NCBI RefSeq assembly: GCF_001083805.1
Contig: NZ_JXSK01000001.1
Coordinates: 186,001-250,000 of the forward strand
Length of the DNA: 64,000 nucleotides
From: Photorhabdus luminescens subsp. luminescens
Lineage (GTDB): Bacteria; Pseudomonadota; Gammaproteobacteria; Enterobacterales; Enterobacteriaceae
Direction: 5' to 3'
Position 1 is the stretch's first letter. The number at the start of each line of letters is the position of its first letter. A program made the translations under genes and the position numbers. Positions 42,254 to 51,518 of the stretch are shown one piece after another. Under the pieces are notes generated by a model. The model was not told the DNA's origin and made no database searches. It was given only the letters and a program-made list of their open reading frames with translations.

Positions 42254-43915
42254 ATGTTAAATAACCGGGCGTGTAAAGTAGGGGCTTTTTTGATGGCTCT
42301 TTTTTTTGTCCTTACCTATTTATTACCCCTTAATGGCCGTCTGCTATGGCAGCCTGATGAAACTCGTTATGCAGAAATTAGTCGAGAAATGCTGCAACGA
42401 GGAGATTGGATTGTTCCGTATTTGCTGGATATTCGTTATTTTGAAAAGCCGGTAGCAGGCTATTGGATTAATAATATTAGCCAATGGATTTTTGGCGATA
42501 ATAACTTTGCAGTCCGTTTTGGATCAGTTTTCTGTATTTTTATCAGCACAATTTTATTATATCGACTTGCTATGATGATGTGGCATAACCGGCATATTGC
42601 TTTTGCCGCTAGCCTTATCTACATCTCAATGTTTCTGGTATTTGCCATTGGTACTTATAGTGTACTCGACCCGATGTTTTCTTTGTGGGTAACGGCTGCC
42701 ATGCTGTGTAGCTTTTGGGCGCTAAAAACAGACGGTACCAGACAGCGGATAATGGCATATTTGGCGCTTGGTTTGTGCTGCGGTATGGGTTTTATGACCA
42801 AAGGGTTTCTGGCATTGGCTGTTCCGGTCATTGCGATGCTGCCCATTGTCATTTATCAGAAGCGGGTCCTGCAAATGGTCTGCTTTGGCCCACTTGCTAT
42901 TATTTCGGCGATAGCAATTAGTTTACCGTGGGTAATTGCCATTGCCCTACGTGAGCCTGACTATTGGCACTATTTCTTCTGGATTGAACATATTAAACGT
43001 TTTTCTTCCGATGATGCACAGCATATTGCGCCGTTCTGGTATTACATCCCCATTTTGATTTTTGGTGTGATCCCGTGGTTGGGATTATTACCCGGGGCGG
43101 TGATGAAAAGTTGGAAAGAAAGAAAAGCCAATCCTGAAATGTTTTTTCTACTTTGCTGGTTTGTCGTGCCATTGTTATTTTTCAGTATTGCGAAGGGAAA
43201 ATTACCCACTTATATCCTGCCCTGTATGGCGCCATTGGCAATGATGATGGCTAAATTTGGCGTCGATTGTGTAAGGGATGGCAAGATGAAATTACTAAAG
43301 ATCAATGGAATGGTTAACGTATTTCTTGGTTTGCTGGCGGTAATGGTCCTATTTGCTATGGAAGCAGTAACAAAACATTCTTTATATCAGCCATCAGAAT
43401 GGCTTAAGTGGATTTTAGCGATTGTTGCTTTTGGCATTTGGGGAATTATTGGTTATCTGTGTTTTGCGCTGAATGGGAAATATTGGTTATGGGCGGCATT
43501 TTGTTCCATTGTTGTCAGTTTAGTGATAGGTCATGCTTTGCCTGAGAATACCGTTAATTCCAAATTACCGCAGAGTTTTATTAAGTTACATCATCAGGAA
43601 CTGGCAGGCAGTCGCTATATTCTATCGGAAAGTGTTGGTCTTGCGACGAGTGTCGCTTGGGAGATGAAGCGTAGTGATATTTATATATTTGAGCGTTGGG
43701 GAGAGCTGGAATATGGGTTAAATTATCCAGATAGCCAATATCGATATATCAGCTATCAAGATTTTCCGCAATGGTTGGCGAAAGCGCGTAAAGAAGGGCG
43801 GGTGTCAGTGCTCTTTCATTTATATAAAAATGAAAAATTACCTGATTTGCCAAAAGCAGATCACATTAATCGCAATTATCGCTTTGCTATTTTGGTTTAT
43901 GAGAAGCAACCATGA
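42254..43915 (+). CDS. arnT: Lipid A L-Ara4N transferase
   Basis: 553-residue polytopic glycosyltransferase of the PMT family with about twelve membrane segments. The conserved [16 protein letters not shown] in the first periplasmic loop carries the catalytic acidic residues. It moves L-Ara4N from undecaprenyl phosphate to lipid A phosphate in the periplasm, lowering surface charge and giving polymyxin and defensin resistance. Its stop overlaps the arnE start (ATGA). Confidence 0.96.
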   Translation: MLNNRACKVGAFLMALFFVLTYLLPLNGRLLWQPDETRYAEISREMLQRGDWIVPYLLDIRYFEKPVAGYWINNISQWIFGDNNFAVRFGSVFCIFISTILLYRLAMMMWHNRHIAFAASLIYISMFLVFAIGTYSVLDPMFSLWVTAAMLCSFWALKTDGTRQRIMAYLALGLCCGMGFMTKGFLALAVPVIAMLPIVIYQKRVLQMVCFGPLAIISAIAISLPWVIAIALREPDYWHYFFWIEHIKRFSSDDAQHIAPFWYYIPILIFGVIPWLGLLPGAVMKSWKERKANPEMFFLLCWFVVPLLFFSIAKGKLPTYILPCMAPLAMMMAKFGVDCVRDGKMKLLKINGMVNVFLGLLAVMVLFAMEAVTKHSLYQPSEWLKWILAIVAFGIWGIIGYLCFALNGKYWLWAAFCSIVVSLVIGHALPENTVNSKLPQSFIKLHHQELAGSRYILSESVGLATSVAWEMKRSDIYIFERWGELEYGLNYPDSQYRYISYQDFPQWLAKARKEGRVSVLFHLYKNEKLPDLPKADHINRNYRFAILVYEKQP

Positions 43916-44253
43916 TGAGTCTCGCTTTATTATTGCTGGTTAGCTTGCTGACATGTGCTGGTCAGTTATGTCAGAAACAAGCGGTGATATGTTGGCAGCG
44001 TAATGTTTATCGGCGGGCATCTGTATTGAAATGGCTGGTGGGGGCGGTGATTCTGCTGGCTGTTGGCATGTTATTGTGGCTTCGTTTGTTGCAAATATTG
44101 CCATTGGGAATTGCTTATCCGATGCTGAGTGTGAATTTTATTATGGTCACTTTGGCGGGTAAGTTTTTCTATCAGGAGCAGGCAGGCAGAAAACATTGGA
44201 GTGGAGTTGTGTTTATTATGTTGGGCATTTTGCTGATGAGTTTGAATGAATGA
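43912..44253 (+). CDS. arnE: Ara4N-undecaprenyl-phosphate flippase subunit ArnE
   Basis: 113-residue EmrE/SMR-like membrane protein with four predicted spans and [17 protein letters not shown] typical of ArnE. With ArnF it flips the lipid-linked sugar to the periplasmic side. It overlaps arnT and arnF by four bases each, which implies translational coupling. Confidence 0.93.
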   Translation: MMSLALLLLVSLLTCAGQLCQKQAVICWQRNVYRRASVLKWLVGAVILLAVGMLLWLRLLQILPLGIAYPMLSVNFIMVTLAGKFFYQEQAGRKHWSGVVFIMLGILLMSLNE

Positions 44254-44630
44254 AAGGTTATATTTGGGGATTAGTTAGCGTATTACTGGTGACAATAGCC
44301 CAGTTATTACTGAAATGGGGTGTTGTCAATTTGCCAGTATTGAATCTTGATTTGCATTGGTTTGATATTGAGTGGCTATGGAGTTATCGTCATTCTCTGG
44401 TGATGGTAATGGCTGGTTTGGCTGGATATCTATTATCTATGTTGTGTTGGTTATTTACGCTAAAGTATTTACCATTAAATAAAGCTTATCCGTTAATCAG
44501 CTTAAGTTATGTCTTTGTCTATTTAATGGCAGCTTTGTTGCCTTGGTTTAATGAAACTATCACATTATTGAAAACGGCGGGTGTGATTTTCATTTTGTGC
44601 GGCATCTGGTTGATTAGCCGTCCAGAATGA
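44250..44630 (+). CDS. arnF: Ara4N-undecaprenyl-phosphate flippase subunit ArnF
   Basis: 126-residue SMR-like membrane protein with four spans and [20 protein letters not shown] typical of ArnF. It is the partner of ArnE and the last gene of the operon. A hairpin with T run follows about 20 bases downstream. Confidence 0.93.
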   Translation: MKGYIWGLVSVLLVTIAQLLLKWGVVNLPVLNLDLHWFDIEWLWSYRHSLVMVMAGLAGYLLSMLCWLFTLKYLPLNKAYPLISLSYVFVYLMAALLPWFNETITLLKTAGVIFILCGIWLISRPE

Positions 44631-44649
44631 GGAATAAAATAAATATTTA

Positions 44650-44682
44650 GCTGTTTTACTTAAAATACAGCCTTGTTTTTTT
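44650..44682 (+). terminator. Probable terminator of the arn operon
   Basis: GCTGTTTT pairs with AAAATACAGC around a short loop with one bulge, followed by CTTGTTTTTTT. Confidence 0.7.
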
Positions 44683-44735
44683 ATTGAGTGCCGGATAGAG
44701 TTAGTTTATTTTGCTGATCTTATGAGGAGGGGGTA

Positions 44736-45221
44736 ATGATAATAAGAACAAAAGAGTTGCTCTTGTTGCTCAGTCTGTTACTTATTGGCTGTTCCAGTCA
44801 CGCCCCTAGGATTCCGGCTCCGGCGTTAAAAACGGCGCTTTCTGATCCAATCATGGTAATTGCTCAGCTTAAGGAGCAGCTAAATCAATGGCGTGGTACA
44901 CCCTATCATTATGGTGGAATGGATCATCGGGGGGTAGATTGTTCAGGTTTTGTTTACCGCACTTTCAGTGACCGGTTTGATATTCAATTACCTCGTACTA
45001 CCGGTGGGCAAATAAAATTAGGGGCCCGCATTGATAAAAGCGATTTAATGCCGGGTGATTTGGTCTTTTTCAGAACAGGTAGTGGCGAGCATGGATTACA
45101 TGTTGGTATTTATGATGCTAATAACCAGTTTATTCATGCATCAACCCATAAAGGTGTTACTCGTTCATCTATGAATAATGTTTACTGGAAAAAAGCTTTT
45201 TGGCAAGCTCGTAGAATTTAA
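44736..45221 (+). CDS. nlpC: NlpC/P60 family cell-wall hydrolase lipoprotein
   Basis: 161 residues with a lipoprotein signal ending in the lipobox LIGC (Cys about residue 19). The NlpC/P60 papain-like domain follows: catalytic Cys in VDCSGFVYR, His in GLHVGIY and a third polar residue near FIHAST. It probably cleaves peptidoglycan stem peptides in the periplasm. A strong GAGGAGGGGG lies just upstream. In E. coli the gene follows btuD. Here it is displaced by the arn operon. Confidence 0.93.
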   Translation: MIIRTKELLLLLSLLLIGCSSHAPRIPAPALKTALSDPIMVIAQLKEQLNQWRGTPYHYGGMDHRGVDCSGFVYRTFSDRFDIQLPRTTGGQIKLGARIDKSDLMPGDLVFFRTGSGEHGLHVGIYDANNQFIHASTHKGVTRSSMNNVYWKKAFWQARRI

Positions 45222-45418
45222 ATACATTTTTATCAATGATCTGTAGAAATTGTTATTAATTGGAATAGCAGTTATATTTAATTGTTAGTCATTATGGCAG
45301 TCAATAAATTATCCATACTGCATTTAACTTGGTTAGAGAATACCTGATTTTTATTTAAGATATATTAGTTAAAAAATATTAAAAATAAATAACCAGTTAT
45401 TTAGATATAGGAGGTTGG
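45222..45418. other. AT-rich intergenic stretch
   Basis: Very AT-rich DNA between nlpC and a possible small ORF. I see no RNA gene or clear terminator. Confidence 0.6.
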
Positions 45419-45517
45419 TTGAAATATCTATTATGGTATTATTTGGTTGTTATTTTCATTGTGGCACTATTTGAACTTATAATAATACTCGTCTTTTTTT
45501 ATGAATTATTGGATTAA
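45419..45517 (+). CDS. Possible 32-residue membrane peptide (novel small ORF)
   Basis: A TTG start sits four bases after a strong TAGGAGG (45408-45414). It opens a 32-codon frame ending in TAA. The product is almost entirely hydrophobic, MKYLLWYYLVVIFIVALFEL and onward, with two acidic residues near the C-terminal end (ELLD), and would form one membrane helix. The optimal Shine-Dalgarno in otherwise featureless DNA is the main support. AT-rich DNA readily yields hydrophobic frames by chance, so the call is tentative. I recognise no family. Confidence 0.4.
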   Translation: MKYLLWYYLVVIFIVALFELIIILVFFYELLD

Positions 45518-45861
45518 AATATTTATTATCTTGTGGTTATATTTTTAAATGTAGTAATATATTCTTGCATATTTTCAATAAGTTTATATTCAAAAATAAA
45601 ATGGCATTAATGCCAAGTGCAATAAAAAATCAAACATTATTTATTAATCCAACTTGTTTTTATGAGTTGTATTTTTGTTTGCTTGATTAAACTGATAAGT
45701 GTATTTTTTAAGGTGAAATATAAATAACTGTTCTGTGAAGCGTAATGTTTGCATACTATAAATATGATTGATTAACCCGATGACTTTATCTACCAGAAAT
45801 TAATTCTATTTTATCGAAGAGAATAGATCTAATAACTTAAATAATCGCAAGAGGAAAACTA
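45518..45861. other. AT-rich intergenic stretch with a 14-bp palindrome
   Basis: No gene seen. It contains the perfect palindrome TGGCATTAATGCCA at 45602-45615, which could be a regulator site. The promoter of the following hydrolase gene probably lies near its 3' end. Confidence 0.5.
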
Positions 45862-46791
45862 ATGACAAATAAACAACCTTATTCTCCTGAAATAAAATAT
45901 TCTCAGTGGGCGCCTAATGATGCGCCACTATTTATCATACTTGGACAATCAAATAGTTATGGTCATGGAACACAATTACCACAAGATGAAGAAATTACCC
46001 AAGGTTTAAAAAACGTATTCACATTATCTCTGTCAGAAGTTTACAGCGTTGACTTTCCTGCAATTAACTGGACAGGGCTGACTAGCTTTGGGAATGCCAA
46101 TATTGGCGCTCCTGTCGGTTCACCTAGTGGCAATCAAGATCACTCAGTTAATGCTGCCAACCGTTTTGCTAAACTCTGGCAAGACCATATAAATCAAGGT
46201 AATGCGCTTAATTTGCCTGATCTTTATGTCATTTTGATGGGTTGGGGTGGTCAGGGTATGTATCTGGATAATCCGCCGGATAACCGTTGGGCGCCTGAGC
46301 GTGATCCCTGCGATGTGGAATCGCTCTATCCCCGTGCGGTCAGAACTTTGCGCATGGCGGTCGAATCACTACGTAAGCTAGGCAAAAATCCTCGCATTTT
46401 GGCTGTTCATTGGAACCAATGGGAAGCAGAAACCGAAAATTTATTGGCGGCACAGGCATCAGAGAAGAATTTTACCCGCATCATTACGGGTATCAATGAT
46501 GCTTTGGGTTATCGTAGTATACCGTGGAGATTGTATTATCCACTTTCGGTTGTGGTTGATCCCATTAACACCAGTTATGTGCTTGAGGCAATCAATAATG
46601 TTATCGCTGATGATCCTCGATACCGAACATTGATTGATGCACGGAATTCGCCCGGCTATACCGGAAAGGCGACTGAGTTTGGTGTTTTTCTGCCTGATAG
46701 TATTCATTATGATGACAAAACCCAGACATGGTTTGCCCAACAGGAATGGGAATTGATTTTATCTGGTTATAAAGGGGTTGAATTACCATAG
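45862..46791 (+). CDS. SGNH hydrolase, sialate O-acetylesterase-like
   Basis: 309 residues. FIILGQSNSYGHGT near residue 31 matches the serine block of the sialate-esterase (SASA/CE6) branch of SGNH hydrolases. HWNQWEAE near 190 corresponds to the conserved mid block, and PDSIHYDD near 280 supplies the Asp-x-x-His pair. The family removes acetyl groups from sugars. No signal peptide is seen, so it is either cytoplasmic or exported by a leaderless route. AAGAGG precedes the ATG. It stands alone with no sugar-catabolism neighbours, and the substrate is unknown. Confidence 0.75.
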   Translation: MTNKQPYSPEIKYSQWAPNDAPLFIILGQSNSYGHGTQLPQDEEITQGLKNVFTLSLSEVYSVDFPAINWTGLTSFGNANIGAPVGSPSGNQDHSVNAANRFAKLWQDHINQGNALNLPDLYVILMGWGGQGMYLDNPPDNRWAPERDPCDVESLYPRAVRTLRMAVESLRKLGKNPRILAVHWNQWEAETENLLAAQASEKNFTRIITGINDALGYRSIPWRLYYPLSVVVDPINTSYVLEAINNVIADDPRYRTLIDARNSPGYTGKATEFGVFLPDSIHYDDKTQTWFAQQEWELILSGYKGVELP

Positions 46792-46920
46792 GATTAATTA
46801 TCCGAGAGATACTAAGATGGCGGCTAAGGCTGTCATCTATTATCAGGTAAAAAATAATATATTCTTTGGGGTTCCGTGAATGTCTTTTCGGCGTACATAT
46901 TAATAAGCGTCTATTTTGTA

Positions 46921-46933
46921 TGCCATAATGGCA
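46921..46933. promoter_or_regulatory. Palindromic operator before the DUF1778 gene
   Basis: TGCCAT-A-ATGGCA is a perfect inverted repeat next to TATATT, 36 bases before the start of a ribbon-helix-helix protein gene. That is the expected layout for autoregulation. Inferred. Confidence 0.5.
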
Positions 46934-46968
46934 CTATATTTATATAGACTAAAAGTGCAGATGAAATC

Positions 46969-47262
46969 ATGTCTACTAATACAGAGCGTAAAGAAACCCG
47001 TTTAGTTGCAATAACTTCCACAGAGATTCAAGAGATCATACAAAGAGCGGCTGATTACTCCGGCGCAACATTTTCACAGTTTCTAATTGAATCAGCAATG
47101 GAGAGAGCACGTAATGTGATCGAACAAACTGAAACCTTACATCTTTCGATGGCCGGTGCTGATGCTTTGTTGGCAGCTTTAGAAAATCCGCCGAAAGCAA
47201 ACTCAAAGCTGCTTAAAGCCTCGAGCTACTATAAGGATAGGGTGAATGTTCATAATCCTTGA
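46969..47262 (+). CDS. DUF1778 (TacA-like) antitoxin, apparently without its toxin
   Basis: 97 residues with an N-terminal ribbon-helix-helix region (ETRLVAITSTEIQEIIQRAA, then SGATFSQFLIESAMERA) and a C-terminal toxin-neutralising tail. DUF1778 proteins normally pair with a GNAT acetyltransferase that blocks aminoacyl-tRNAs. No GNAT frame follows. The only ATG frame starting at its end runs 13 codons. It is either an orphan antitoxin remnant or a stand-alone regulator. Confidence 0.8.
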   Translation: MSTNTERKETRLVAITSTEIQEIIQRAADYSGATFSQFLIESAMERARNVIEQTETLHLSMAGADALLAALENPPKANSKLLKASSYYKDRVNVHNP

Positions 47263-47315
47263 AGAAATCATACAGCAACTTTCTTAAATCTTATCAATAC
47301 TCAAAGCAAATCAGA

Positions 47316-47342
47316 ATTGCCGCCTATAATATTAGCGGCAAT
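47316..47342. terminator. Hairpin between convergent genes
   Basis: ATTGCCGC / GCGGCAAT stem with an 11-base loop between the DUF1778 gene and the convergent FlhE-like gene. T runs on either side are weak, so termination is plausible but not certain. Confidence 0.45.
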
Positions 47343-47363
47343 CTTTGGAGAGTTATTGAAATA

Positions 47364-47786
47364 TTATTGCCAACTGACAGTAATTTCTCCGGTTTGACCT
47401 GCCACCGGTACTGTTCCACCACTTGCTACTCTCAGAGCATAAAAAAATTGCTGCGTCGGACTGCTGTTATTGAATGCGGCGGTCGACATTCTTCGAGTGC
47501 GTGATATATCCAGACAATTGTTGGTATTTCCTTGGCAAAGATAAACAGATAGTCCTTTAGGCCATCCAACAACGTTCCAGGTCCAAGATACATTGTTAAT
47601 ACTGCCGGAGGCTGGTGGCGATCCGGAGATAGGAAGATAAGCTATTTCTGTGAAGTTTCTGGAATACACTGTCGGCAGAACAACTGAAGAGTGATAGCTG
47701 CCACTTGCCGCAGGCGCTGTTTGTGAGAATATAGTTAACAATAATGCGCTACCAATACCCAATATTTTTTTTAATTTCATAGCCAT
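47364..47786 (-). CDS. FlhE-like periplasmic protein
   Basis: 140 residues with a signal peptide (KLKKILGIGSALLLTIFSQ, cleavage near APA-ASG). The mature part, with SGSINNVSWTWNVVGWPKGL, LCQGNTNNC (a likely disulfide) and FFYALRVASGG, follows the pattern of FlhE, a small periplasmic protein encoded after flhBA in enterobacteria. No flagellar gene is nearby, so this is probably a paralogue with another role. The start is at 47786, with an alternative ATG two codons on and a GGGG motif upstream. Confidence 0.65.
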   Translation of the reverse strand: MAMKLKKILGIGSALLLTIFSQTAPAASGSYHSSVVLPTVYSRNFTEIAYLPISGSPPASGSINNVSWTWNVVGWPKGLSVYLCQGNTNNCLDISRTRRMSTAAFNNSSPTQQFFYALRVASGGTVPVAGQTGEITVSWQ

Positions 47787-48096
47787 TACCCCAATACCTG
47801 ATAATTTTCCATTGCGAGAACTTAGATATGCATTTTGATCTCGCGCCCTGTATCTCCTGAGTTTTTATAAAAGCCTGTACGCAATGCCAAAGTAGGCAGG
47901 AGTAATTTGGGTGGATTAGTCCCAAAATGCAATGGGTGATTTGAATTTATGTTAAGTAAATCTAATATATTATTGCTGTTCCGTGTTTTTGCCTGTCACT
48001 TAGACTGTAATCTTTTACAACAAAATCTTCCCATGATATAAAACCGGCTAAACAATCAAGCGGAGTCAGTGATACGTTTAATGGATACAAAAAACG
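47787..48096. other. Intergenic region between divergent genes
   Basis: This should hold the promoters for the FlhE-like gene (leftward) and the exporter operon (rightward). I see no clear operator or RNA. Confidence 0.5.
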
Positions 48097-48840
48097 ATGA
48101 ATAAATTAGACATGACAATCACAACTTCCCCATGTCAGGAAGCCCTGATTTACATGGAAAATATTTGTCGCTCTTATCGTATGGGGGAAAAATATTACCC
48201 AGTACTTGATAAAATATCATTCACTATCATGCGCGGGCAAAGTTGTGCAATTGTCGGCGCTTCCGGTTCAGGTAAAAGTACTCTACTCAATATTCTTGGT
48301 TTACTGGATCAACCCACTTCTGGATATTTTCAGTTTAGTGGCGTTAATATAACAAATGTTACTCCTAATGAACGGGCGAGAATAAGAAATCAGGAAATTG
48401 GTTTCGTGTTTCAGAGTTTCAATTTACTTCCCAAAATGCAGGCGTTGGATAATGTGGCGCTGCCATTGTTATATCGTGGATATTCTCGTTCTCTCGCTCG
48501 GCAAGAGGCGAAATATCAGCTTGAGTTGGTTGGCTTGGCAGGCCGTATTTATCATCGTCCGGCTGATCTCTCCGGGGGACAGCGGCAGCGTGTTGCCATT
48601 GCCAGGGCTTTGGTCGGTAAGCCTTCTCTGATTCTGGCGGATGAGCCGACAGGCAATCTCGATAGTGCTACAGCAAGTGATATTATGGCGCTTCTTCTGT
48701 CATTGAACCGTGAGCAAGGCGTTACGCTCGTCATGGTTACACATGATGAAGCAATAGCCAAAAATATGCAGCGCTGTCTCTATGTTAATGGCGGGCGGCT
48801 TTCCGAAACCGATTCGTGGCTGGATAGCTCTGATGCTTAA
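48097..48840 (+). CDS. MacB/LolD-type ABC exporter ATPase
   Basis: 247 residues with Walker A GASGSGKST, Q-loop in FVFQSFNLLP, signature LSGGQRQRVAIARAL, Walker B LILADEPTGNLD and switch histidine in MVTHDE. This is the sub-family that powers mechanotransmission-type (MacB, LolCDE, FtsE) systems. It is the first of four overlapping genes that together encode a complete envelope-spanning exporter. The ATPase and permease, fused in E. coli MacB, are separate here. Its last 8 bases overlap the permease start. Confidence 0.9.
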   Translation: MNKLDMTITTSPCQEALIYMENICRSYRMGEKYYPVLDKISFTIMRGQSCAIVGASGSGKSTLLNILGLLDQPTSGYFQFSGVNITNVTPNERARIRNQEIGFVFQSFNLLPKMQALDNVALPLLYRGYSRSLARQEAKYQLELVGLAGRIYHRPADLSGGQRQRVAIARALVGKPSLILADEPTGNLDSATASDIMALLLSLNREQGVTLVMVTHDEAIAKNMQRCLYVNGGRLSETDSWLDSSDA

Positions 48841-50047
48841 TGTGAACTCTGGCCGCTACGGTTTTTCCTTCGCTCAAGCCCTGCGTGAATCGTTGGGTAG
48901 CCTGCGTTTGCTAGGAAGGCGTTCCTTGCTTGCTTTGCTTGGTATTGCAGTCGGATGTGCTTCTGTCATTGCGCTTTTAAACATCGGTCATAACGCTGTT
49001 AATGAAGCTATCAGCACTTTTAAAAGTATGGGAAGCAATATTTTGGTTGCTCATTTTAGTTTTATTCCAGGCGCCGATGTCAAACCCGCGCCATCTACAC
49101 TGGATACTCAGGCGCTGACTCGTACAATACCGACTATCATCCATGCTGCACCCATCACGTTACACTCAACCCGCATACGCTTCCAAGGGCAAGGGATAGA
49201 TACGAATATTACCGGTACATCCTCTGATCTGGCTGCGGTACTGGATTTACAGATTGAGCGGGGGCGTTTTCTGTCGGACTATGATCGTCAAACGACCTAT
49301 GCCGTGCTCGGAGCGGATATTGCCAAACAATTAAAAGTAGCCAATCAACCTATCCGAATAGGTGATCAATTGCAAATTGGGGAATATCTGTTTGAAGTCA
49401 TCGGCATTCTCGCTGCTCAGGGGCCGAACCCTTTACTCCCCGGCTCGATTGATCATTCTGTCATATTGCCCATTGAAGCAATGCGACGATTGCGGCCTGC
49501 GCCAGAAATTGGGAGTGTCATTGCTAAAGCATATGACACAACAACGCTAAACAGTGACGCGGCGTCGTTACGTGACTACCTTGTCTCATTATCAAAAGGT
49601 CGTCAGGTCGAAGTTGAGATCCCGAAACAATTGCTTGATGGATTGACGCGTCAGGCAAAGACATTTTCCTATTTGCTCGCGGGCTTGGGGGGAATTTCTT
49701 TGCTGGTGGGAGGTGTGGGCGTGATGAATGTCATGCTGATGAATGTATCGGAACGCAGGCGTGAAATTGGTGTTCGTATGGCTTTGGGAGCTCGGCCTGT
49801 TGATATTGGCATGCTGTTTATGTTGGAAGCTGCCATTTTGGCAATTGCCGGCGCAATGGTTGGTTCATTATTGGGGGTAGCGGCAGGATACCTATTTGTA
49901 AAATTTTCGGGTTGGGTGTTTACGTTATCCCTATTCTCTCTGCCTCTGGGTATCGCCAGTTCATTAGTAATCGGCCTGTTTTTCGGTATTAATCCGGCAT
50001 TAGCGGCTGCCAGGTTACAACCTGTAGAGGCACTGCGTGATGATTAG
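48833..50047 (+). CDS. MacB-like ABC exporter permease
   Basis: 404 residues from the ATG at 48833, which overlaps the ATPase stop. An upstream start at 48782 is possible but less likely. There is one N-terminal span (about 30-50), then a large periplasmic domain, then three C-terminal spans beginning at LLAGLGGISLLVGGVGVMNV. The MNVSERRREIGVRMALGARP motif is typical of MacB/FtsX permeases. It probably works with the HlyD-like adaptor and TolC-like channel to expel periplasmic peptides or small molecules. Confidence 0.9.
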   Translation: MLNVNSGRYGFSFAQALRESLGSLRLLGRRSLLALLGIAVGCASVIALLNIGHNAVNEAISTFKSMGSNILVAHFSFIPGADVKPAPSTLDTQALTRTIPTIIHAAPITLHSTRIRFQGQGIDTNITGTSSDLAAVLDLQIERGRFLSDYDRQTTYAVLGADIAKQLKVANQPIRIGDQLQIGEYLFEVIGILAAQGPNPLLPGSIDHSVILPIEAMRRLRPAPEIGSVIAKAYDTTTLNSDAASLRDYLVSLSKGRQVEVEIPKQLLDGLTRQAKTFSYLLAGLGGISLLVGGVGVMNVMLMNVSERRREIGVRMALGARPVDIGMLFMLEAAILAIAGAMVGSLLGVAAGYLFVKFSGWVFTLSLFSLPLGIASSLVIGLFFGINPALAAARLQPVEALRDD

Positions 50048-51518
50048 CCAAGTTTTTCAACATGCGATTGGCATCATCATTGCCCTAATGATAACTATAT
50101 CTGCCAAACAGGCTTTAGCGGAGCAGTTGAATCCATCGCAGGCAACCATGCCTACAACGAATACAATTTCGCTTAATCAGCAAACTATTGGTCTGACACT
50201 CAGTGATGCAATCTATTTAGGGTTACGAAACAATCGCTTGATTCGCAGTGCTTATCTGGATCGGATTGCGCAAAAATTCGATTTACGTGTTGCTGAGGAT
50301 CGTTTTACGCCAAAATTGCTGATTAATAGCCGTTATATTGCTGCCCGTAATCAAAGCGATCGTTATCGCCAAAGCGAAATTACACCCACCTCTACGCTGC
50401 TTGGAGAATATGGTACTCGATTCAGTTTATCTTGGACGAATCGGACGACATGGGCAGACAACGCGGGTCGTAGCCGCAATGATGGTGTTTCATTTTCAGT
50501 GATTCAGCCTTTGCTGCGTGGCGCCGGCAAAGATGTGGCTACAGCGCCTGTGCGCCTCGCTCAATTAATGGAACAGACAAATCGTTTGAACCTAAAAGCG
50601 ACGGTATCCCAGACGATCACGCAAGTTATTATGGCTTACCGTGAATTGTTGCGTGCTCAAGAACAATTACAAATCGCACGTGATGCTCTTGAACGTTCGC
50701 GTCAATTGCTGGAAGTGAACAAAGCTATGATCTCCGCAGGTAGAATGGCGGCTTTTGAGATTGTCCAGACGGAGGCTGATGTTGCCATGCAGGAACTGTC
50801 TGCGGAGGAGGCAGCTAATCAATTGGACACTAGTCGTTTAGAATTGCTGCGGTTGCTTGCTTTAGACTTACAAACTCAGGTGAAGGCTACTGATAGATTG
50901 GAAGCTAAGCGTGTAGATATTAACCTGATTCAGGCGCAGCATTTAGCACAGGAGCAGCAACCATCGTATCTCACTCAATTGATTACTGCGGAGCAGGCTG
51001 CAATTAACCTGACTGTTGCCCGTAACGAACGCTTATGGGATGTCTCTTTGGTTGGCGGGGCTAGTCAGGTACGTGATCGAACAGGGTCAAACAGTTCACG
51101 TAATTGGGAAAATTACGCGGGTGTTCAGGTAGAGATACCCATTGGCGATTTGAGTCAGCGACAGGCAGAAGTGCGGGCACGGGTTGATGTTCAGAACCAG
51201 GACATCCGTCTTGCTGAGGCAAAACAGTCACTGGAACGTAATGTGGGTAATGCGGTGCGCGATATTGGTACGCGTTGGCGTCAATATGAGATCGCACAGC
51301 GTGCCAGGGATCTCTCCTTGCGCAAGTTAGAAATTGAACGTGAAAAATTGACGGTGGGCCGCTCCAGTAACTTTCAAGTCTTGAGCTTTGAAACCGATTT
51401 GCGTAATGCTGAGAATGTTCGCCTCAATGCGTTGATCACCTACTTAAATGCACAAGCGGAGTTGGACGAAACATTGGGCACCACGTTAGGGAGTTGGGAC
51501 ATTGCACTTAACGACTAA
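50040..51518 (+). CDS. TolC-like outer membrane efflux channel
   Basis: 492 residues from the ATG at 50040 (a GTG three bases earlier is also in frame). It has a signal peptide ending near KQALA. Two OEP repeats with long coiled coils follow, for example LRAQEQLQIARDALERSRQL and AEVRARVDVQNQDIRLAEAK. It overlaps the permease by 8 bases. A dedicated channel gene inside the operon suggests the system does not rely on the general TolC. Confidence 0.88.
   Translation: MISQVFQHAIGIIIALMITISAKQALAEQLNPSQATMPTTNTISLNQQTIGLTLSDAIYLGLRNNRLIRSAYLDRIAQKFDLRVAEDRFTPKLLINSRYIAARNQSDRYRQSEITPTSTLLGEYGTRFSLSWTNRTTWADNAGRSRNDGVSFSVIQPLLRGAGKDVATAPVRLAQLMEQTNRLNLKATVSQTITQVIMAYRELLRAQEQLQIARDALERSRQLLEVNKAMISAGRMAAFEIVQTEADVAMQELSAEEAANQLDTSRLELLRLLALDLQTQVKATDRLEAKRVDINLIQAQHLAQEQQPSYLTQLITAEQAAINLTVARNERLWDVSLVGGASQVRDRTGSNSSRNWENYAGVQVEIPIGDLSQRQAEVRARVDVQNQDIRLAEAKQSLERNVGNAVRDIGTRWRQYEIAQRARDLSLRKLEIEREKLTVGRSSNFQVLSFETDLRNAENVRLNALITYLNAQAELDETLGTTLGSWDIALND

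Noticed and set aside
46792-46850. GATGGCGGC / GGCTGTCATC hairpin after the SGNH gene as a terminator
   Set aside because: It has several G-T pairs and no T run, too weak to call.
47259-47504. 81-codon plus-strand frame after the DUF1778 gene, as a candidate toxin
   Set aside because: It overlaps the signal-peptide-bearing FlhE-like gene on the other strand and has no GNAT motifs.
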